Positions 60,785-64,000 of a DNA stretch of 64,000 nucleotides are shown here, in pieces (position 1 is the stretch's first letter; every line of letters begins with the position of its first letter). The stretch spans positions 6,014,001 through 6,078,000 of the forward strand of contig NZ_CP107036.1 of assembly GCF_029542085.1 (NCBI RefSeq), written 5' to 3'. Under the pieces are notes generated by a model. It worked only from the letters and a program-made list of their open reading frames with translations, searched no databases and was not told where the DNA came from. The position numbers were made by a program, and so were the translations under genes. This stretch comes from Sphingobacterium sp. ML3W. Its GTDB lineage: Bacteria; Bacteroidota; Bacteroidia; Sphingobacteriales; Sphingobacteriaceae.

Positions 60785-62485
60785 ATGTCAATACAGTTTG
60801 AAATGTTAAAAGAGCAATCTTCAATAATCAAGGTTATTGGGGTTGGTGGTGGTGGCGGCAATGCCGTAAACCACATGTATAAACAAGGAATTAGTGGGGT
60901 AGATTTTATCGTGTGTAATACTGATGCGCAGGCATTGGAGTTAAGCCCGATCCCAAATAAAGTTCAATTGGGAATAAGTCTAACCGAAGGTATGGGTGCT
61001 GGAGCAGATCCTGATGTAGGTGAAAATTCCGCTATCGAAAGTATTGAAGATATCAAACGCATGTTGGGCACCAATACCAAAATGTTGTTTATTACTGCTG
61101 GTATGGGTGGTGGTACAGGTACTGGAGCAAGCCCCGTTTTGGCTAAGGCCGCTAAGGAATTGGGGATTCTTACTGTTGCAATCATTACCACACCATTTAC
61201 GTTCGAAGGTAAACGTCGTCGCTCACAAGCGGAAGAGGGACTTTCGGAATTACGTAAATATGTAGACTCTTATCTTGTTATCTCCAATGATCGCTTGCGC
61301 GAAATCTTTGGAAATCTAACGATGACAGCAGCTTTCGCAAAAGCTGATGATATATTGACGACGGCAGCAAAAGGTATCGCCGAAATTATCACTATCCCTG
61401 GTTATGTAAACGTCGATTTTAAAGATGTTCGTACGGTTATGAACGATAGTGGTGTAGCGATTATGGGTAATGCGATTGCCGAAGGCGAAGATCGTGCATT
61501 ACGTGCAGTCGAAGGTGCTTTGGCTTCTCCATTGTTGAAAGACAATGAGATCGAAGGGGCTCGTTATATTTTATTGAATATTACTTCTGGAACAAAAGAG
61601 GTAACTATGGATGAAGTTGCAATCATCACAGATTATATTCAAGAAAAAGCAGGCTTGTCTGCCGATTTGATCTGGGGTAATTGTATTGACGAAAACTTTG
61701 AAGATGAATTGTCAGTAACAATTATCGCAACAGGTTTTCAGACTTCGGAAGAACGTGATAAAGAGCGCGAAAATACAAAAGTATCTATGCCCTTGACACC
61801 TGAACCGGTAAATTCTTTTGTTAAACCTGTTTCTCAGGTGGCTCCAAAGGAAGCGCCAGTTGCCAATAGTTTTGTCACTCCGGTTCAACGTGTGGATACA
61901 CCAGCTCCTTCAACAAATACACCAACGCCGAATAATCTGCAGTCTGACTTATTTACTTCTCCTAAAAATGTTGTGCAACAACAGCAAGTAGTGATTGAAG
62001 AACCACAGGTAATACGTCATGATTTGGGGTTTGATGGCGCTTATGAAGAGGAAACTCCATTTGCTGAAAGTGATTTTCAATTGAAAACTTCACCTTCTGT
62101 TTTTCAGTTTCAAATGCCGACAGTATTTGATTCATATGCTGCTCCATCATCATCAGACTATGATGAAAGACCTACGTTTTCTTCTAGCACAACCAATGAG
62201 CAGATCGAAGTGCCTCAGGTCGAAGAAGAGCAGGTTTCGTTTGAGGATCAATTGGTACGTACAAAAGAGCGTATCCTGCGCTTGAAAGAACTAAGCATGA
62301 AATTGAAATCTTCGAATGGTCTTCATGAGTTGGAAAATGAGCCAGCTTACAAAAGAAAGCAAATGTCATTGGAGGATACACCACATTCTTCGCAGTCACA
62401 AGTCTCTCGCTTTACATTGTCATTTGAGGATGGAAATACCGAGATTCGACCAAATAATTCATTTTTACACGACAATGTAGATTAA
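60785..62485 (+). CDS. ftsZ: Cell division protein FtsZ
   Basis: The 566-aa tubulin-like GTPase forms the Z-ring. The GTP-binding signature GGGTGTG is at residues 108-114. The N-terminal VIGVGGGGGNAVNHM and the synergy loop near NVDFKDVRTVM are intact, so the 320-residue core is complete. Beyond it lies an unusually long linker rich in Pro, Ser, Thr, Gln and Glu (about 325-480). A lysine-rich helical part and the tail NNSFLHDNVD follow. The tail differs from the classic DIPAFLRRQ-type peptide and may be the phylum version that binds FtsA. A terminator follows. Confidence 0.97.
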   Translation: MSIQFEMLKEQSSIIKVIGVGGGGGNAVNHMYKQGISGVDFIVCNTDAQALELSPIPNKVQLGISLTEGMGAGADPDVGENSAIESIEDIKRMLGTNTKMLFITAGMGGGTGTGASPVLAKAAKELGILTVAIITTPFTFEGKRRRSQAEEGLSELRKYVDSYLVISNDRLREIFGNLTMTAAFAKADDILTTAAKGIAEIITIPGYVNVDFKDVRTVMNDSGVAIMGNAIAEGEDRALRAVEGALASPLLKDNEIEGARYILLNITSGTKEVTMDEVAIITDYIQEKAGLSADLIWGNCIDENFEDELSVTIIATGFQTSEERDKERENTKVSMPLTPEPVNSFVKPVSQVAPKEAPVANSFVTPVQRVDTPAPSTNTPTPNNLQSDLFTSPKNVVQQQQVVIEEPQVIRHDLGFDGAYEEETPFAESDFQLKTSPSVFQFQMPTVFDSYAAPSSSDYDERPTFSSSTTNEQIEVPQVEEEQVSFEDQLVRTKERILRLKELSMKLKSSNGLHELENEPAYKRKQMSLEDTPHSSQSQVSRFTLSFEDGNTEIRPNNSFLHDNVD

Positions 62486-62500
62486 TCGAATTGACATAAA

Positions 62501-62540
62501 ATACTAAAAAAGCCATCCAATCGGATGGCTTTTTTAGTAT
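62501..62540 (+). terminator. Terminator of the dcw cluster, after ftsZ
   Basis: A perfect 18-bp stem (62501-62518 and 62523-62540, core GCCATCC / GGATGGC) with a 4-base loop is flanked by A6 and T6. It is bidirectional in principle. Confidence 0.9.
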
Positions 62541-62574
62541 CTTTAAATACCGATATAATACAATTATACAAGCT

Positions 62575-63717
62575 ATGACTAAAAAATTAAATAACCCTGT
62601 ATGGGTGATGAGTTCTGCCTTTGATAAATTGTCACTACCAGAATTGATTCAAACAACAAAAAGAATTGGCGCCGGTGGAATTGACCTTTGTGTTTTTAGA
62701 AAAGATGGCACGCGTGAGGACCATACAGCTACACATTTGGACTATGAGGGATTTACACCAGTAAAAGCTAAAGAGACGCTAGAATTGTTTAATCAGGCCG
62801 ATTTAAAGCTTTCGCTTGGAGCCTTTGAGAATATGATTGGAGGAGATCCCGAACAGCGTGTGAAAAACCAGAATCACCTATTAAAATTGATCCGGATTGC
62901 CCATTTGCTGGGTGGTGATGAGAATAATGTCAAAGTTGGTACTTTCGTCGGTTATAATCACGAATTGGGAAATCAGCTAGATGGATTTCAGAAAAACCTG
63001 GATGAATATAAACGCGTATTTGCACCAATTGTTAATTACGCTGAGAGTCTTGGGGTAACAATACTATATGAAAACTGTCCTATGGAGGGCTGGCGTTCTT
63101 CAAGGTATAGTTCTACCTACAACAACTTGCCTGCCGTCTTGGCAGCACGTAAATTGATGTATGCAATGGTGCCTAGTAAAGCACATGGTGAAATTTACGA
63201 TCCTTCACATGATGTTTGGCAAAATACAAACCCAATTGACGTCATTCGTAATACTGATATCAGTAGATTGCAGCGTATACATGTGAAAACTACGCGAAAT
63301 CTGCAAACAACTGCTCGTGTAGACTGGGGTGGAATGTATCCCATGCAACATGTCGATGCTGAACTAGCAAAAAAAGCAAATGTGAGTATTCCGGGGCATG
63401 ACTGGGATAGACATCACTATGAAGCGATGCTTCCGGGATTTGGTGGATCAGATAGCATGGATTGGCGTGGTTTTGTTGATCTACTTCAGGAACGTGGATT
63501 CAAAGGGCCATTTGAAATTGAAAATGAGGCAAAAAATTCAAAAGATACGGGTGATTTCTCAGCAACAGTACAGGGATTTACGACTTGTCTTAATTTCTTA
63601 GCTCCTATGTTATGGGATTTGGAAGCTGAGGTTGGTTACGCTTATAAAAAATCTGAACCTTTAAAAGATATCAATGCAAAAGATATTCCGGTTATTACGA
63701 TGGATGATCTAATCTAA
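62575..63717 (+). CDS. Sugar phosphate isomerase/epimerase-like TIM-barrel protein
   Basis: The 380-aa soluble protein has no signal peptide and the shape of the AP-endonuclease-2/xylose isomerase-like TIM barrel. Likely metal ligands are E in TILYENCPMEGW (about residues 165-170), D and H in YDPSHDVW (about 208-215), H in IHVKTT and E in PFEIENEAK (about 304-312). Such enzymes epimerise or isomerise sugars or inositols using a divalent metal. The substrate is not readable from the sequence. It follows the ftsZ terminator by 34 bp and therefore needs its own promoter in that short AT-rich gap. It converges on the LuxR-type gene. Confidence 0.85.
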   Translation: MTKKLNNPVWVMSSAFDKLSLPELIQTTKRIGAGGIDLCVFRKDGTREDHTATHLDYEGFTPVKAKETLELFNQADLKLSLGAFENMIGGDPEQRVKNQNHLLKLIRIAHLLGGDENNVKVGTFVGYNHELGNQLDGFQKNLDEYKRVFAPIVNYAESLGVTILYENCPMEGWRSSRYSSTYNNLPAVLAARKLMYAMVPSKAHGEIYDPSHDVWQNTNPIDVIRNTDISRLQRIHVKTTRNLQTTARVDWGGMYPMQHVDAELAKKANVSIPGHDWDRHHYEAMLPGFGGSDSMDWRGFVDLLQERGFKGPFEIENEAKNSKDTGDFSATVQGFTTCLNFLAPMLWDLEAEVGYAYKKSEPLKDINAKDIPVITMDDLI

Positions 63718-63721
63718 AAAA

Positions 63722-63759
63722 AATACACTCCAACAACATTCTAATTGTTGGAGTGTATT
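63722..63759. terminator. Terminator overlapping the end of the LuxR-type gene
   Basis: A 15-bp perfect stem (63722-63736 and 63745-63759, core CACTCCAACAA / TTGTTGGAGTG) has an 8-base loop containing the gene's stop codon. On the minus strand it is followed by a T-run. It may also stop the convergent isomerase-like gene. Confidence 0.8.
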
Positions 63760-64000
63760 CTGAAAAGTTCAATTAGCTCAGGAATATTGGAAACATTTAA
63801 TTTCTCAAATATTCTGCTTTTATAGGTGCTTACAGTTGATGGGCTCAGCTCAAGTAGACCCGATACCTCAATGATTCCTAGACCTTTGATCAGTTGTTTT
63901 GCCACATCTACCTCTCTGTTTGACAAGCGTGCCAATGGATTTAATTTCGTGAGTTCGGATTTACTCTGAGTCAATTTTTGGACATATAAATCCTGTACAT
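63741..64000 (-). CDS. LuxR-type response regulator, C-terminal part (cut by window edge)
   Basis: About 86 residues are visible. The frame is open up to the edge (the TTG at 63974 is internal, not a start), so the N-terminal receiver domain, if any, is outside. The visible part is a complete LuxR/NarL-type helix-turn-helix: LSNREVDVAKQLIKGLGIIE (scaffold helices), then LLELSPSTVSTYKSRIFEKLNV (recognition helix). It probably belongs to a NarL/FixJ response regulator. The last codons form one arm of the terminator hairpin. The target genes are unknown. Confidence 0.85.
   Translation of the reverse strand, partial: VQDLYVQKLTQSKSELTKLNPLARLSNREVDVAKQLIKGLGIIEVSGLLELSPSTVSTYKSRIFEKLNVSNIPELIELFRIHSNN

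Noticed and set aside
1..64000. Mobile elements, prophage or defence system
   Set aside because: No transposase, integrase, phage structural, restriction or toxin-antitoxin gene is visible; genes are mostly chromosomal core functions.

Overview
The window is a piece of a Bacteroidota chromosome, most likely Sphingobacteriaceae (Sphingobacterium-like; this is inferred from gene content and was not searched). The evidence is a SusC/SusD pair, TonB-dependent receptors, a Bacteroidota-type FtsL-like protein, a TamB/TsaD divergent pair, an LptD/amidase/MlaD neighbourhood, AT-rich leaders and -7 boxes of the TAnnTTTG type. I see no insertion sequence, phage, CRISPR array or rRNA operon. One tRNA, tRNA-Leu(UAG), is present.

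Layout. 1-3.7 kb: a siderophore-type TonB-dependent receptor abuts a PepSY membrane protein, next to a cluster of DnaA-box-like inverted repeats. 4-5.4 kb: a secreted glycerophosphodiesterase and a small TPR protein. 5.4-12.3 kb: a SusC/SusD outer-membrane uptake pair and a secreted sulfatase, followed by what looks like the 5' relic of another SusC-type gene. 12.7-21.2 kb: two unknown genes, Tex, TatA, a MATE pump, a 2-oxo-acid dehydrogenase E2 and CinA. 21.3-28.6 kb: envelope genes (LptD diverging from an amidase and an MlaD-type protein), an 11-bp phased repeat array and an S9 peptidase. 28.9-31.9 kb: CreD, a Coq4-like protein, a winged-helix regulator and a membrane protein, in two transcription units that share one palindromic operator. 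32-46 kb: tRNA-Leu, trigger factor, TamB, TsaD, a TonB protein, a Spy/CpxP-like protein, an acyltransferase, LutB and AspRS. 46.7-62.5 kb: the division and cell wall (dcw) cluster mraZ-rsmH-ftsL-ftsI-murE-mraY-murD-ftsW-murG-murC-ftsQ-ftsA-ftsZ, tightly packed on the + strand, without murF or ddl. The right end holds a TIM-barrel sugar isomerase-like gene and the 3' end of a LuxR-type regulator.

How the parts work together. The dcw cluster supplies peptidoglycan precursor synthesis (MurC/D/E, MraY, MurG), septal polymerisation and cross-linking (FtsW, FtsI) and the Z-ring (FtsQ, FtsA, FtsZ). Its control region carries three exact 10-bp-spaced AAAGTG repeats, as expected for MraZ autoregulation, and related repeats face the divergent aspS. 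A DnaA-box-like 12-mer occurs once upstream of mraZ and three times just before ftsZ.

I did not find a large undescribed multi-gene system. The most promising new material is regulatory: the shared palindrome of the CreD/Coq4-like region, the MraZ-box and DnaA-box arrangement around the dcw cluster, the 11-bp phased array near 26.2 kb and the repeat cluster at the left edge. Several gene starts were moved from the longest open frame on sequence grounds (tex, MATE, E2, lptD, the winged-helix regulator, the acyltransferase, rsmH, murG).
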